Source of the DNA: Synechococcus sp. WH 8016
GTDB lineage: Bacteria > Cyanobacteriota > Cyanobacteriia > PCC-6307 > Cyanobiaceae
NCBI RefSeq assembly: GCF_000230675.1
Contig: NZ_AGIK01000004.1
Location: 219,849 to 283,848, forward strand
DNA length: 64,000 bases
Direction of reading: 5' to 3'
Shown: piece by piece, positions 55,274 through 64,000 of the stretch
How the letters are laid out: each line of letters begins with the position of its first letter
Numbering within the stretch: position 1 is the stretch's first letter
The notes under the pieces: generated by a model
Seen by the model: only the letters and a program-made list of their open reading frames with translations
What the model was told of the DNA's origin: nothing
Databases searched by the model: none
Translations under genes and position numbers: made by a program

Positions 55274-56746
55274 TCAGGCCACCGCGGCGTTTGTGGCCAA
55301 CTTTGCCGACGTGCCAAGAATGGCTGCAGCAGCAAGATGACCACTCATCGTGGCTCCCTCCATGGAATCGATGTAGTCCTGTCGGGTGTAACTACCAGCA
55401 AGGAAAAAATTGCAGACAGGTGTGCGTTGATCAGGGCGATAGGGCTCCATTCCAGGGGCCTCTCGATACAAAGACTGAGCCAACTTCACAACATTGCTCC
55501 AGGTGAGGTTCAAGTGCTGCGCTGATGGGAAGAGTTTGCGCACCTGAGCATCGGTGTGGGCAACGATGTCATTCACTGATTTTGGAATCCAAGGGTCGCC
55601 TGGGGTCAGGACGCACTGCAGCAACGATCCTTCTCCTGGCTTTCGGTAGTCCTCAGGACTCGCCAATGCCAAATCCGCAAAACAACTGAAGTCTGCGTCA
55701 GCGGTATAGAGCAAATTGTTCAAACCAATGGGATGGGACAGATCCTTCCGGCGCGTGTCTGCCATATCTCCTTCCGCCAGTTCCGTCACCCATCCGTCGT
55801 AGCGCAACTGCACCGTGGCGACCGGAACAGCTTCCAAGCGATGAATGGCATCGAATTGCTCATGCTTGCGCCATGCATCGGGGAGAAGGCGCTGGATCCC
55901 TGGAACATCACAGGCCGCCAAGTACACATCCGCCTGAACATTGCACTCACCCTCGGGAGTGCTCAGGGTGAGGGAGGTCACCTTCGGAGTCTCACCCTCC
56001 TCGTAATGCACCTCCTTCACGCGGTGGCGAAGATGCAACGTGGCGCCTCGTTCCTGGATGTATTCCAAAATCGGCCCCGTGAGCCAGCGATGCGGCGAAC
56101 CTTTCAGCAAATTGAGTTTTGAAGCCTCTGTTTTGGAGGCAAACATCATGAAAATGGTCAACATGCAGCGCGCCGAAATGGCTTCGCAATCGATAAAACC
56201 CAAGGCGTAAGCAATCGGATTCCACATCCTGCGAATGCTCTCCAAGCTCCCGCCATGGCTGACAAACCAAGTCTGGAAACTCACGGAATCCAGGGCACGA
56301 ATCGTGCGCATCGCCCCTTCGTAATCCACAAGGCCACGCACGATTGGACTGGTGCCTAAGGCCAATGCATTACGCAACTTGTCGATCCAGGTCAGCTGCG
56401 GAGTCGTGAAAAAAGCCTTGAGTCCATTGAACGGAGCACCAATCGGGAAACGAAAATCAAGTTCCCGCAGATCACCGCCGCTATTCACAAACAGGTGCGT
56501 GTGATCTTTTGGCAGCAAGTTATCAATCGCACCCACCTTGCGCATGAGGGCAAAGAGATTGGCGTAATTGAAAAAGAACACATGCAATCCCATCTCGATG
56601 TGATTGTCGTTTTCATCCACCCAGCTGCCGACTTTGCCGCCCATGAACGGACGCGCTTCGTACAGATCCACCTTGTGACCTGCGTCCACGAGGTCGACGG
56701 CAGCGGCTAGGCCGGCCAGTCCTGAGCCCACAATCGCGACCTGCAC
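55274..56746 (-). CDS. crtQ: Zeta-carotene desaturase
   Basis: A 490-residue plant-type desaturase that converts zeta-carotene to lycopene using FAD and quinone. The dinucleotide motif [17 protein letters not shown] opens the protein; [10 protein letters not shown] and [17 protein letters not shown] are the CrtQ/Pds signature. The C-terminal [23 protein letters not shown] contacts FAD. GTG 56746 is preferred to TTG 56761 because it begins right at the Rossmann strand. It leads a minus-strand operon with the SRPBCC protein and a lipoprotein. Confidence 0.95.
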   Translation of the reverse strand: MQVAIVGSGLAGLAAAVDLVDAGHKVDLYEARPFMGGKVGSWVDENDNHIEMGLHVFFFNYANLFALMRKVGAIDNLLPKDHTHLFVNSGGDLRELDFRFPIGAPFNGLKAFFTTPQLTWIDKLRNALALGTSPIVRGLVDYEGAMRTIRALDSVSFQTWFVSHGGSLESIRRMWNPIAYALGFIDCEAISARCMLTIFMMFASKTEASKLNLLKGSPHRWLTGPILEYIQERGATLHLRHRVKEVHYEEGETPKVTSLTLSTPEGECNVQADVYLAACDVPGIQRLLPDAWRKHEQFDAIHRLEAVPVATVQLRYDGWVTELAEGDMADTRRKDLSHPIGLNNLLYTADADFSCFADLALASPEDYRKPGEGSLLQCVLTPGDPWIPKSVNDIVAHTDAQVRKLFPSAQHLNLTWSNVVKLAQSLYREAPGMEPYRPDQRTPVCNFFLAGSYTRQDYIDSMEGATMSGHLAAAAILGTSAKLATNAAVA

Positions 56747-56859
56747 CAGCGCTTCTACCAAGAATTCAATGACTCTATGAATCCGAACGCCTTAACTGCT
56801 TTAAGCAAGAGACGCGCGGGTTCAATACAGTGACGACAGGCCAGCTGGACTCTTGACCC

Positions 56860-57252
56860 ATGACCACCTCCACCCCCAGTACTGCGACCCACACAGCCAA
56901 AGGTGGAAAAGGCATTCAGATCACGGATCCAGCAATGCTTCAACTCTCGAAGCTCTGCCGAGAGCAAGGAGATGAGCAAATCCTTCGTGTTGGTGTGCGC
57001 TCTGGCGGTTGCAGCGGCATGAGCTACACCATGGACTTTGTGCCCTCCTCTGAGATTGAGGATGGCGATGAGGTTTACGACTATGCCGCCCCCTCGGGTG
57101 CCGCCTTTCGGGTGGTCTGTGACCCCAAAAGCCTGCTTTACATCTATGGCATGCAGCTGGATTTCAGCACAGCCCTGATTGGGGGTGGGTTCAATTTCAC
57201 CAATCCCAATGCCACCCAAACCTGTGGATGCGGGAGCTCCTTTGCGGTCTGA
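56860..57252 (+). CDS. A-type iron-sulfur cluster carrier (SufA/IscA-like)
   Basis: A 130-residue protein with the A-type carrier core: ILRVGVRSGGCSGMSYTMDF (first cysteine) and the C-terminal CGCGSSF pair. The N-terminal ~20 residues are Thr/Ser-rich and extra. It helps move Fe-S clusters to target proteins. It diverges from crtQ across a 113-bp gap. It precedes a TPR gene by 21 nt. Confidence 0.93.
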   Translation: MTTSTPSTATHTAKGGKGIQITDPAMLQLSKLCREQGDEQILRVGVRSGGCSGMSYTMDFVPSSEIEDGDEVYDYAAPSGAAFRVVCDPKSLLYIYGMQLDFSTALIGGGFNFTNPNATQTCGCGSSFAV

Positions 57253-57273
57253 GCGACACCGCGTGGGAATCTG

Positions 57274-57732
57274 ATGACAATTTCCAGAGAATCAGAATCA
57301 GCAATGGAGTCCCAGGAATCTCAGGAATCCAGCCTCTTCGAGCAGGCGATGGCCCGTTATCAAAGTGGAGCACCAGCGGCAGAGTTGATCGATGATTTTG
57401 TCGCGATCACCGAAGCCGCACCCCGGCAGTCGTCTGGCTGGACTTGCTTGGCTTGGCTTCTGTTGCTCTGCGATAGGCCAGACGATGCGTTGCGTTCTGC
57501 TCGGTTGGCGGTGAAGCTCAATGGTCAGGATCCTCAGGCTCGGATCAATCTGACCCTGGCCATGCTGGAAACCAAAGCGAAGGGCGTTCGTGATCAAATT
57601 GCTGTCGTGCAGCAGGTCTTAGCGGTTGCTCCCGAAATGGGAGATGAGCTGAAAGAGTCGATCAATGATGGCTTTAAACGTCGGCCGGACTGGCCCGCCC
57701 TTCTCAAAGTGAAGAGTTGGTTGGAGCTCTGA
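57274..57732 (+). CDS. Small TPR-like protein
   Basis: A 152-residue helical protein. TPR-like pairs are visible in GWTCLAWLLLLCDRPDDALRSARLAVKLNG and PQARINLTLAMLETK. The first 25 residues are Ser/Glu/Gln-rich; ATG 57304 is an alternative start. It has no signal peptide. The gene lies between the Fe-S carrier and the LpxB-like gene with a 1-nt gap to the latter, so it may be a partner of one of them. Confidence 0.65.
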   Translation: MTISRESESAMESQESQESSLFEQAMARYQSGAPAAELIDDFVAITEAAPRQSSGWTCLAWLLLLCDRPDDALRSARLAVKLNGQDPQARINLTLAMLETKAKGVRDQIAVVQQVLAVAPEMGDELKESINDGFKRRPDWPALLKVKSWLEL

Positions 57733-57733
57733 C

Positions 57734-58936
57734 GTGGCTCGGCTGCTGCTTTTAAGCAATGGTCATGGCGAAGACCTCTCGGGTGCTTTGCTTGGACAAG
57801 CCTTGAAAGCGCAAGGGCACTCCGTGGAAGCGCTGCCCCTGGTGGGTCGCGGCAATCCCTACAGCGAAGTGGCGATCCCGCTGGTGGGTCGTACGCGTGA
57901 ATTCAGTACGGGTGGGCTTGGCTACACAACCTTTCGAGGGCGCCTCACGGAGCTGATCCAGGGTCAGGTGATCTATCTTCTGAGCCGCCTGCTGAGGTTG
58001 CTGCGCAACGCAGGCCGTTATGACTTGGTGGTGGTGATCGGGGATGTCATCCCCGTGATGGCGGCATGGCTCTGCCACCGGCCAGTGGCGACGTATCTGG
58101 TGGCTTACTCCAGTCATTACGAGGGTCGATTGAGACTGCCATGGCCCTGCGGAAGCTGCCTCAAGTCTCAGCGGTTTAAAGCGGTGTTCAGTCGCGATGC
58201 CCTCACAGCCTTGGATCTCAGCGAACAGCTGAAGCGCGAGGTGGTGTTCGTGGGAAATCCTTTTATGGATTCTGTGTTGAGCCCTAGCCAGCGCCTTCCC
58301 TACGCCAAAAGACGTCTGGGACTCTTGCCCGGCAGCCGTCGACCAGAGCTGGAACACAATCTGCTGCTGCTTCTGGGCGTGATCGACCAGATCCCGCTCT
58401 CGCAGCACAGGCCTGGAGAGCTTGAAATCGATCTAGCACTCGTTGGAGCGCTCGGAGATGACCCCTTGCACAACCTTGCCCAGTCCCATGGCTGGTCTCT
58501 TGTTCGGGAGCAAGGCAGCTCCCCAGCACGCTTGGAGAAGGACGGGCGGCAGATTCAGGTGAGACGACAGGGTTTTAACTCCGTGCTTCTCGGCTCAGAC
58601 CTCTTGCTATGTATGGCCGGCACCGCGGCTGAGCAAGCCGTGGGCATGGCCAAGCCAGTGCTGCAACTCCCTGGCCAAGGCCCCCAATTCACCGCTGGCT
58701 TCGCGGAAGCTCAGCGACGGTTGCTCGGTCCAACCGTTTTTTGTGCTGCGGCCCCTGATGAAGGAGAGCAACGTCTAAAAGCAACAGCCAAACTGGCGGT
58801 CGAACTGCTGGAACGAAGCGTGAATGACCCAGACCTTCGTCGTGATTGTCGGGAACAAGCGATGCAACGATTGGGCCCCCAAGGCGGAGGCAGCAAAATG
58901 GCTGACTGGATCAGTGGGCTGCTGGAAAAGAGCTAG
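57734..58936 (+). CDS. Lipid-A-disaccharide synthase-related protein (TIGR03492 type)
   Basis: A 400-residue GT-B-fold protein related to LpxB. The start LLLLSNGHGEDLSGALLGQAL and the middle VVVIGDVIPVMAAWLCHRPVATYLVAYSSHYEG are characteristic of the cyanobacterial/plant group. LLPGSRRPELEHNLLLLL and the C-terminal LLCMAGTAAEQAVGMAKPVLQLPGQGPQF form the nucleotide-sugar site. Marine Synechococcus have unusual lipid A, so the true acceptor is open. GTG start. It abuts the TPR gene and the next small gene (no gap). Confidence 0.88.
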   Translation: MARLLLLSNGHGEDLSGALLGQALKAQGHSVEALPLVGRGNPYSEVAIPLVGRTREFSTGGLGYTTFRGRLTELIQGQVIYLLSRLLRLLRNAGRYDLVVVIGDVIPVMAAWLCHRPVATYLVAYSSHYEGRLRLPWPCGSCLKSQRFKAVFSRDALTALDLSEQLKREVVFVGNPFMDSVLSPSQRLPYAKRRLGLLPGSRRPELEHNLLLLLGVIDQIPLSQHRPGELEIDLALVGALGDDPLHNLAQSHGWSLVREQGSSPARLEKDGRQIQVRRQGFNSVLLGSDLLLCMAGTAAEQAVGMAKPVLQLPGQGPQFTAGFAEAQRRLLGPTVFCAAAPDEGEQRLKATAKLAVELLERSVNDPDLRRDCREQAMQRLGPQGGGSKMADWISGLLEKS

Positions 58937-59212
58937 ATGACATCAAAAAGCCTTGAACCCCCTTGGAAACGCTGGCTGGATCGGCTCCTCGTTGTGGATG
59001 TGTTTCTGGTCTTGGGAGGTGCGGTTTGGTTTGCCCTGGCCGTCATCGCGGACGGACAAGGCCTCAAAGCGCCCATGCAGCAATTTCAGCGACTCTGGGA
59101 CCCCCTTTTCACCCCAGCGATTGGAGTCCTGATGGCAGCCGCCCTGATCAACGGGCTGTGGAGCTGGTGGCAGCGTCGAATGCAGCAGGCAGCTCAGAGA
59201 AACGACAGCTGA
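58937..59212 (+). CDS. Small membrane protein downstream of the LpxB-like gene
   Basis: A 91-residue protein with two membrane spans (LLVVDVFLVLGGAVWFALAVIA and LFTPAIGVLMAAALINGLWSWW) and basic ends. It starts on the base after the LpxB-like stop, so cotranslation is likely. No family recognised. Its 3' end overlaps the convergent epimerase-like gene by 65 nt. Confidence 0.65.
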   Translation: MTSKSLEPPWKRWLDRLLVVDVFLVLGGAVWFALAVIADGQGLKAPMQQFQRLWDPLFTPAIGVLMAAALINGLWSWWQRRMQQAAQRNDS

Positions 59213-60092
59213 AGTCCAACGCAGCTTGACGTGCTGACTGGACCCGCTGTCCTTCCAGCACCACCCTCGCTCCATCGCCAAGCAACAATTTCAAGAGTGG
59301 GCCGGGGACCGGCAGCAGGCTTGGACGCCCCAAACAACGACCCAGACTTGCCGAAAATGTGGCCATCGTGACCGGCGTTGGAGCCACGGCATTCACGGCC
59401 CCCGACCAAGCATCGTTCTCCACAGCAGCAAGGATCATCCGACAAAGGTCGCTGCGCTCAATCCAGCTCATCCACTGACGACCTGTTCCAATCGGTCCAC
59501 CGAAACCGATCCGGAAGATCGGCAGCATTTTGCCCAGCGCACCTCCATCGGCCGCCAGCACGATCCCGATGCGCAATACCACCAATCGCGTGGCGTCAGG
59601 CTTGTCCGCCGCTGCCGCTTCCCAGCGTTGGCACAGCCCAGCGAGCACATCGTTGCCACAAGGGCTGGATTCTTCAAAACACTGGTCTGCACTAGTTCCG
59701 TAATACCCAACAGCCGAAGCGTTGATCAACACGTTGGGAGGCTGGGCCAAATCCCTCATCGCCTTCACAAGCTGGCGAGTGGTTTGCAGGCGACTGTCTT
59801 CTAGCAATTGAAGATGCGTTGAAGTCCAACGCTTCTCTGCAATCGGTTCCCCTGCCAAGTTCACAACCCCTTGCGCTTGCGCCAGTGCCTGCTGCAGCGG
59901 ACTCGATGGCGCCCAACTGCTCGAATCGGCTGGATTGCACTGCACCCACGACAAGCCTTTGAGGCAACGAGGAGGAAGTCCGGCCGGAGCTGACCGACGA
60001 CTCACGATGGTGAGATCGTGCCCAGCGCTTTGAAGCATGGGAACCAAGGCACGACCGACCAGTCCGGTGCATCCGATCAGCAAAAGTCGCAT
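59148..60092 (-). CDS. NAD-dependent epimerase-like protein (SDR, TIGR01777)
   Basis: A 314-residue extended short-chain dehydrogenase. NAD binding: LLIGCTGLVGRALVPML (residues 4-20). VNLAGEPIAEKRW is the group signature, and the active site has INASAVGYYG with Ser-Tyr-Tyr in place of the usual YxxxK. A C-terminal DUF1731 domain follows (RVVLEGQRVQSARQAALDF). The homologue in plants and cyanobacteria (SulA-like) affects plastid division, though the reaction is unknown. It overlaps the small membrane-protein gene tail to tail. Confidence 0.88.
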   Translation of the reverse strand: MRLLLIGCTGLVGRALVPMLQSAGHDLTIVSRRSAPAGLPPRCLKGLSWVQCNPADSSSWAPSSPLQQALAQAQGVVNLAGEPIAEKRWTSTHLQLLEDSRLQTTRQLVKAMRDLAQPPNVLINASAVGYYGTSADQCFEESSPCGNDVLAGLCQRWEAAAADKPDATRLVVLRIGIVLAADGGALGKMLPIFRIGFGGPIGTGRQWMSWIERSDLCRMILAAVENDAWSGAVNAVAPTPVTMATFSASLGRCLGRPSLLPVPGPLLKLLLGDGARVVLEGQRVQSARQAALDFSCRFSELPAAFDAATSSTAR

Positions 60093-60121
60093 GGTGGATC
60101 CATCTTGTCTGCTTTGAGAGG

Positions 60122-61375
60122 CTAGGCAGCAGCGTCCGGATCATGTTGCCGAGAGGGCAGCGTGAGATTCATGCGTTCAGCCAACGGAACAAGCGCAAAG
60201 CCCTGAATAAAAAGGCCATAAAGCACAACGGCAAGGGCAAGAGGAGGCATCGACGCCCCCCAAGGAATGCCAGACGACCAGGCATCGATGGCCAGTGCGA
60301 TTGGAACCGCTCCACGCAATCCCGCGCAGCTCACGAAAATTCGTTCATACCTGGTGAAGGTGGTATGCCAAAGCAAGGCATGCACCATCAGGAATCTCAC
60401 CGCCTGCATCAACAGAAAGAGAACAAAAGCCCAACCAGAGGCGTACACCACATCCTGCGGGGCAACGACAAGCCCCATGCACAAGAACAGCAAAAGCTCC
60501 GCCATTTTCGCGTAACTGGAATGGGCCTCAGCAAGCGCCGTTCGATCCAGGGTTGGGCCATTCCCAAGCACTAAGCCCGCCACATAGGCCGCAAGCAATG
60601 GGCTCCCACCCAGCAACAAGGTTCCACCGGTTAAGACCATCAGCAACGCCAAGCTCACGACCGGGAGCATGGCGGCATGGTTAAGGGTGAGACGCGTTCC
60701 AAGCAGTTGGAGGGTGAGGGTGCCGCCGATGAACCCCAGCAAGATCCCGAGCACAAACTGGCGGACAACATCTGTGACCAATACCCCAGCAGCAACGCCA
60801 TCTCCACCGGCTAGAGCCAACGCCAATCCAGCCAAAACAACAGCCATTGGATCGTTGAAACCCGACTCACACTCGATCAAATCAATCAATCGCTTTGGCA
60901 ATCGACCAGCCAAGGGACGGAGAAGGACCAAAACGGCAGAGGCGTCCGTACTTGCCACCATGGCTCCGATAAATAGAACCCGCGGCAGGGTTGTTGGATT
61001 CGTTCCAACACCACTGGCTGCGCTCAGTCCGAATCCAGCCCATCCAATCAAGGCCGCTGTGATGACCACTCCAACCGTGGCCAAACGCGCAGCAGGCTTG
61101 ATCACACCGCGAACCGCAGACCAATTGGTGGTGAGACCACCAAAAAAAAGCACGAGCACCAGGGCGGCCTGACTGATCTGCTGCGCTTGATTGAGGTTCA
61201 GCAGAGTGATTTGCTGGCCTCCCACCACGCCCATGTGGTTTTCAATCAGCAGGCCCAAAACCAGCACCATGAGGATGCCGGGGACCCTGATACGCGCGGC
61301 AAGATCGTCAAGAAGGACTGATACGAGCAGCAGCCCTCCAAAGGCCACTAAATACAAGGCAAGAGGGTGGGACAA
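60122..61375 (-). CDS. Monovalent cation/proton antiporter (NhaP2/CvrA-like)
   Basis: A 417-residue membrane protein with about 12-13 spans. LVLVLFFGGLTTNWSAVR and the ion-site segment GAMVASTDASAVLVLLRPLAGRLPKRLIDLIECESGFNDPMAV (with DxxA and ESGFNDP) identify the CPA1 NhaP2 group. The C-terminal TrkA_C part of E. coli NhaP2 is missing; the chain stops after the membrane domain. Na/H or K/H exchange, probably for pH or salt balance. It diverges from ndhO across 55 bp. Confidence 0.88.
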   Translation of the reverse strand: MSHPLALYLVAFGGLLLVSVLLDDLAARIRVPGILMVLVLGLLIENHMGVVGGQQITLLNLNQAQQISQAALVLVLFFGGLTTNWSAVRGVIKPAARLATVGVVITAALIGWAGFGLSAASGVGTNPTTLPRVLFIGAMVASTDASAVLVLLRPLAGRLPKRLIDLIECESGFNDPMAVVLAGLALALAGGDGVAAGVLVTDVVRQFVLGILLGFIGGTLTLQLLGTRLTLNHAAMLPVVSLALLMVLTGGTLLLGGSPLLAAYVAGLVLGNGPTLDRTALAEAHSSYAKMAELLLFLCMGLVVAPQDVVYASGWAFVLFLLMQAVRFLMVHALLWHTTFTRYERIFVSCAGLRGAVPIALAIDAWSSGIPWGASMPPLALAVVLYGLFIQGFALVPLAERMNLTLPSRQHDPDAAA

Positions 61376-61430
61376 ACATCAGCCTTGTTGGTAGGGAGGT
61401 TTTAGCCTGGTTTCGATTGATCGTCTCTCC

Positions 61431-61688
61431 ATGGCTGAACCATCCGCTGAGTCCACCCCAACCACCAAACCAGCGGCGACGCTCAAAAAGGGGGCGCTGG
61501 TTCGCGTCAACCGCTCGTCCTATCTGGGAAGCGTCGAGGCATCAGCCAGTGATCCCAGACCACCCGAATACATTTTTGAGGGACCGGGAGAACTTCTTTT
61601 GGTAAAAGGAGAGTACGGACAAGTGCGCTGGAGGCGTCCTGTTCCAGACGTCTGGCTGAAGCTCTCTCAATTGGAAGTGTTTTCCTGA
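61431..61688 (+). CDS. ndhO: NAD(P)H-quinone oxidoreductase subunit O
   Basis: An 85-residue peripheral subunit of the cyanobacterial NDH-1 complex on the cytoplasmic side of the thylakoid. The core LKKGALVRVNRSSYLGSVEASASDPRPPEYIFEGPGELL is the family signature, followed by YGQVRWRRPVPDVWLKLSQLE. A ~20-residue Thr/Pro/Ala-rich tail precedes it, longer than in freshwater relatives. It helps assembly of the complex with ferredoxin. Confidence 0.94.
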   Translation: MAEPSAESTPTTKPAATLKKGALVRVNRSSYLGSVEASASDPRPPEYIFEGPGELLLVKGEYGQVRWRRPVPDVWLKLSQLEVFS

Positions 61689-61873
61689 CTGTTGAGGAAA
61701 TTCTCCACAGCACGCACGGCCGGAGGGAGTGACTGCACTGCCTCTGGCAACCTCCAGAGCACCCCACCCAACACAGCAGAGATCTCACCAGACTCACCAA
61801 ATCAGGTGCTGTTCAAGCACGATCGAGAGGGGCCAAATCCAAGTCAGCACCCCCCGAAATTGCCAAGACTTCA
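61689..61873. other. Non-coding gap between ndhO and the J-domain gene
   Basis: A 185-nt stretch between two convergent stops. I see no strong hairpin with a T run and no credible small frame. Confidence 0.5.
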
Positions 61874-62617
61874 TCAACCGATCTCCAAGCGGCGACGTTC
61901 CTCCTGAAGACGCTTGCGCCTTTGCCTGGCTTCTCGCAACATCTCACGACCATCGTGGAGATAACCATCCACGTAGCCCATCGTGTAGCGCTCCAATTCG
62001 CCAATCGCATCTTCTACCTCCGACAGACAGTGATAAAGACTCAGCCCGAATCCCTTTGCCGATGAGGGCGTAGGGAGGGATTGGAAGAGATCTTTCACCT
62101 TGTCTAGTTTGCTGCGACTTTGCTCCAGGTAATGACAGAAACCTTCCATCAAACGGTCGTCATAGGGATCTGCCGATAACTCACGCAATTCGCTGGCAAA
62201 GGGATTGATCACCTGTCCGAGCATGCGATCAATCGGTGTGTACACCTTCTTCAACCAATTCGCTAGGGCATCATCTTCAGCGGCACCATGCCCAGAGGCA
62301 CGACGAGCAGCCTGACTCGCTCGAGCATTTCTGACACCACGGCGGCGTGCTTCGTCTTTCTCTACAGCCCTAGGAGACCCTTGCTGGTCAAAGGCACGCC
62401 GTCGCTCGCGATCGCCAAGCAACTCCCAGGCGGCATTCAAAACAAGGATTCGTTCGGCATCTCCACCCGCATCGGGATGATGCCTCTTCACAAGTTGGCG
62501 ATACGCCGCCTTGATTTCAGCCGCAGTGGCGCTGCGACTCACCCCGAGCACCACATAAGGATCACCACCTTTGGCCTCAAGCTGGGGACAATGGCTCAAA
62601 GCTGACCATCCCGCCAC
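61874..62617 (-). CDS. J-domain protein
   Basis: A 247-residue cochaperone-like protein. The N-terminal J domain (residues 19-81) has [34 protein letters not shown] with the essential HPD, then [20 protein letters not shown]. No Gly/Phe, zinc-finger or DnaJ C-terminal domain follows; instead a basic linker and a helical domain ([36 protein letters not shown]) end in an Arg/Glu-rich coil. It probably recruits Hsp70 to a particular client. GTG 62617 overlaps the cysteine synthase stop by 22 nt. Confidence 0.88.
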   Translation of the reverse strand: MAGWSALSHCPQLEAKGGDPYVVLGVSRSATAAEIKAAYRQLVKRHHPDAGGDAERILVLNAAWELLGDRERRRAFDQQGSPRAVEKDEARRRGVRNARASQAARRASGHGAAEDDALANWLKKVYTPIDRMLGQVINPFASELRELSADPYDDRLMEGFCHYLEQSRSKLDKVKDLFQSLPTPSSAKGFGLSLYHCLSEVEDAIGELERYTMGYVDGYLHDGREMLREARQRRKRLQEERRRLEIG

Positions 62618-63564
62618 GCCGTTGGAGCAGCCGAAGCACTGAACATCGGTGTGGACAGATAACGCTCACCGAAGCTGGCAAGAATCACAACGATTCGTTT
62701 CCCTGCCATCTCAGGTCTTTGGCCAAGTTGGAGAGCAGCCGCCACAGCGGCTCCACTACTGACCCCGGAGAGCAGGCCTTCTTCCCGGGCCAAACGGCGC
62801 CCCACGTCCATCGCTTCTTGATCACTCACCCCAAGGATTTCATCAATCAAGCTTGGATCAAAGACAGAAGGAACAAAACCAGCACCAATGCCCTGAATGC
62901 GATGGGGGCCCGGGGCTCCACCCGCCAAGACAGGACTGGCTGCCGGTTCTACCGCAAACACTTTTAGATCAGGATTGCGCTGTTTGAGAAACCTGGCACA
63001 GCCTGTGATCGTGCCACCCGTCCCGACTCCAGCCACAAAGGCATCAAGTTCACCGCCTGTATCACTCCAGATCTCTTCTGCTGTCGTAGCCGCATGGACC
63101 GCTGGATTTGCAGGATTATTGAACTGCTGCAACAGATAAGCCTCGGGAATCTCGCAGACAAGCTCTTTAGCGAGATCTAACGCCCCTTGCATTCCTTCAT
63201 TCCCTGGGGTGAGCTGCAACTCAGCCCCGTAGGCCCGGAGCATGGCGCGGCGCTCGGTGCTCATGGTGTCGGGCATGGTAAGGATTAAGCGGTAGCCCCG
63301 AGCTGCTGCAACCATCGCCAAAGCGATTCCCGTGTTTCCACTGGTGGGCTCAACTAGCACGGTCCGTCCTGGAGCGATGGTTCCAGCTTGTTCAGCAGCC
63401 AGAACCATCGAACCGGCAATCCGATCCTTCACCGAAGCCGTGGGATTGAAGCTTTCCAGCTTTGCCACCAATTCAGCCAGACACCCACTGCGCTCTGGGA
63501 GGCGGTTAAGACGTACAAGCGGAGTACGACCCACCAGATGGGTGATATCAGGAGCAATTGGCAT
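62596..63564 (-). CDS. cysM: Cysteine synthase (O-acetylserine sulfhydrylase)
   Basis: A 322-residue PLP enzyme that makes cysteine from O-acetylserine and sulfide. [14 protein letters not shown] opens the fold, the Schiff-base Lys lies in [14 protein letters not shown], the substrate loop is [11 protein letters not shown] and the phosphate loop is [13 protein letters not shown] 63564 is the better start; ATG 63576 adds four residues. A- and B-type enzymes cannot be told apart with confidence, so cysK is possible. It is followed by the overlapping J-domain gene. Confidence 0.92.
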   Translation of the reverse strand: MPIAPDITHLVGRTPLVRLNRLPERSGCLAELVAKLESFNPTASVKDRIAGSMVLAAEQAGTIAPGRTVLVEPTSGNTGIALAMVAAARGYRLILTMPDTMSTERRAMLRAYGAELQLTPGNEGMQGALDLAKELVCEIPEAYLLQQFNNPANPAVHAATTAEEIWSDTGGELDAFVAGVGTGGTITGCARFLKQRNPDLKVFAVEPAASPVLAGGAPGPHRIQGIGAGFVPSVFDPSLIDEILGVSDQEAMDVGRRLAREEGLLSGVSSGAAVAAALQLGQRPEMAGKRIVVILASFGERYLSTPMFSASAAPTAWRDGQL

Positions 63565-63696
63565 GCTTTTATCCAATCAGATGACCGCCCATAAGGCCAA
63601 GAGCAGAGGTCAAAACCATCAACAGAAACCGTGTCAAAAGCGCTTTTACAACTAAGAACCAAGCCTCAAAAATTACATTAACCCCTAAATATCAAT

Positions 63697-63730
63697 AAAA
63701 AACTCTCATACTGCATAAGCAATATGAGAG
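63697..63730 (-). terminator. Strong intrinsic terminator of the porin gene
   Basis: On the minus strand CTCTCATA pairs with TATGAGAG, and the inner TGC/GCA extends the stem around a TTAT loop; six T follow. It lies ~57-90 nt past the porin stop. Confidence 0.85.
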
Positions 63731-63753
63731 AAATAACAACGATCAACAAGGAA

Positions 63754-63773
63754 GATCCCTCAAAAGAGGGATC
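63754..63773 (-). terminator. Second hairpin after the porin gene
   Basis: A perfect 8-bp stem GATCCCTC/GAGGGATC with an AAAA loop (TTTT on the minus strand) lies between the porin stop and the main terminator. No long T run follows; it may protect the mRNA 3' end or help terminate. Confidence 0.6.
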
Positions 63774-63786
63774 AATCTTTAAGTGA

Positions 63787-64000
63787 TCAGAACTTGAAGG
63801 TGGTCTTCAGAAGTCCACCGAAGTTGTTGAAGGTGTCATCGCCACGGTTTCCACCGAAGGCACGGTTACCACCATCAGTCAGATCGCCATAAGGGCGGCT
63901 GAGGTAGTAGATCGCAGGAGTCACAGAGATGTTGTCGGTGACTTGGAACTGGTACCAGAATTCCCAGGCGTAGTTGCCGTCTGCAACGAAGTCTGAATTC
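63787..64000 (-). CDS. C-terminal end of an OprB-like/Som porin, 5' part outside window
   Basis: The last 70 residues of a larger outer membrane protein. Alternating hydrophobic/polar strands are visible (YAWEFWYQFQVTDNISVTPA, IYYLSRPYG) and the chain ends LLKTTFKF with the terminal Phe used for outer membrane insertion. The pattern DNISVTPAIYYLS is typical of cyanobacterial SLH-domain porins, whose N-terminal SLH domain would lie outside the window. Two hairpins follow the stop, as expected for an abundant transcript. Confidence 0.85.
   Translation of the reverse strand, partial: NSDFVADGNYAWEFWYQFQVTDNISVTPAIYYLSRPYGDLTDGGNRAFGGNRGDDTFNNFGGLLKTTFKF

Overview
The window is a stretch of a picocyanobacterial chromosome, most likely a marine Synechococcus. 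The sequence shows a high-light-inducible protein, PsbU, a PetL-like cytochrome b6f peptide, NdhO, zeta-carotene desaturase, a Ycf33 protein, several cyanobacteria-only families (DUF2973, DUF3120, DUF4346, the PDZ/radical-SAM DUF512 protein) and a complete rRNA operon of cyanobacterial type. PsbU argues against Prochlorococcus, which lacks it. Genes are dense and often overlap. Many starts are GTG or TTG. I see no prophage, insertion sequence or CRISPR array.

Layout. 1-16 kb: the 3' end of a probable RarA fusion gene, an exported DUF1400-like protein, a pilin-like protein, phosphopantetheinyl transferase, a Bcp peroxiredoxin, pantothenate kinase CoaX, CysH, a type II NADH dehydrogenase, HflX, a KtrB/KtrA potassium uptake pair, AnmK, a run of small poorly known genes (RHH protein, Nif11-like peptide), an ABC-F ATPase and an HtrA protease. 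16-23 kb: helicase HrpB, the Hli protein, exonuclease VII (xseA-xseB) and membrane proteins. 23-29 kb: the rRNA operon on the minus strand, read 16S, tRNA-Ile, tRNA-Ala, 23S, 5S, with both precursor processing stems visible. 29-34 kb (minus): suhB, a TolC-type channel, the DUF512 protein and UppP. 34-48 kb: DUF3120, psbU, nadB, a VKOR-thioredoxin fusion, rimO, an MFS transporter, petL, a B12/radical-SAM enzyme, pterin and flavin-type enzymes, aroK and a GST.

48.5-50 kb is the one region that looks different: AT-rich, with a lone metzincin protease behind a promoter packed with inverted repeats. 50-64 kb returns to housekeeping genes: ycf33, rbfA, a NagZ-like enzyme, a glycosyltransferase-TPR protein, hemD, the crtQ operon, an A-type Fe-S protein, an LpxB-related protein, an antiporter, ndhO, a J-domain protein, cysteine synthase and the 3' end of a porin.

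Functional links: photosynthesis and its upkeep (psbU, petL, ndhO, crtQ, hemD, hli, htrA); sulfur assimilation (cysH, cysM); envelope and peptidoglycan recycling (anmK, nagZ-like, uppP, LpxB-like, TolC, porin); ribosome production and modification (rrn, rbfA, rimO, hflX, possibly suhB). The observations I rate highest are the metzincin island with its operator-like promoter, a 16-bp triple repeat that presents ATG in all three frames between hflX and ktrB, a tandem PTPS protein whose first half lacks the catalytic His, two divergent gene pairs that appear to share one CATG as both start codons, alternative hairpins inside the nagZ-like gene, and suhB placed directly upstream of the rRNA operon.
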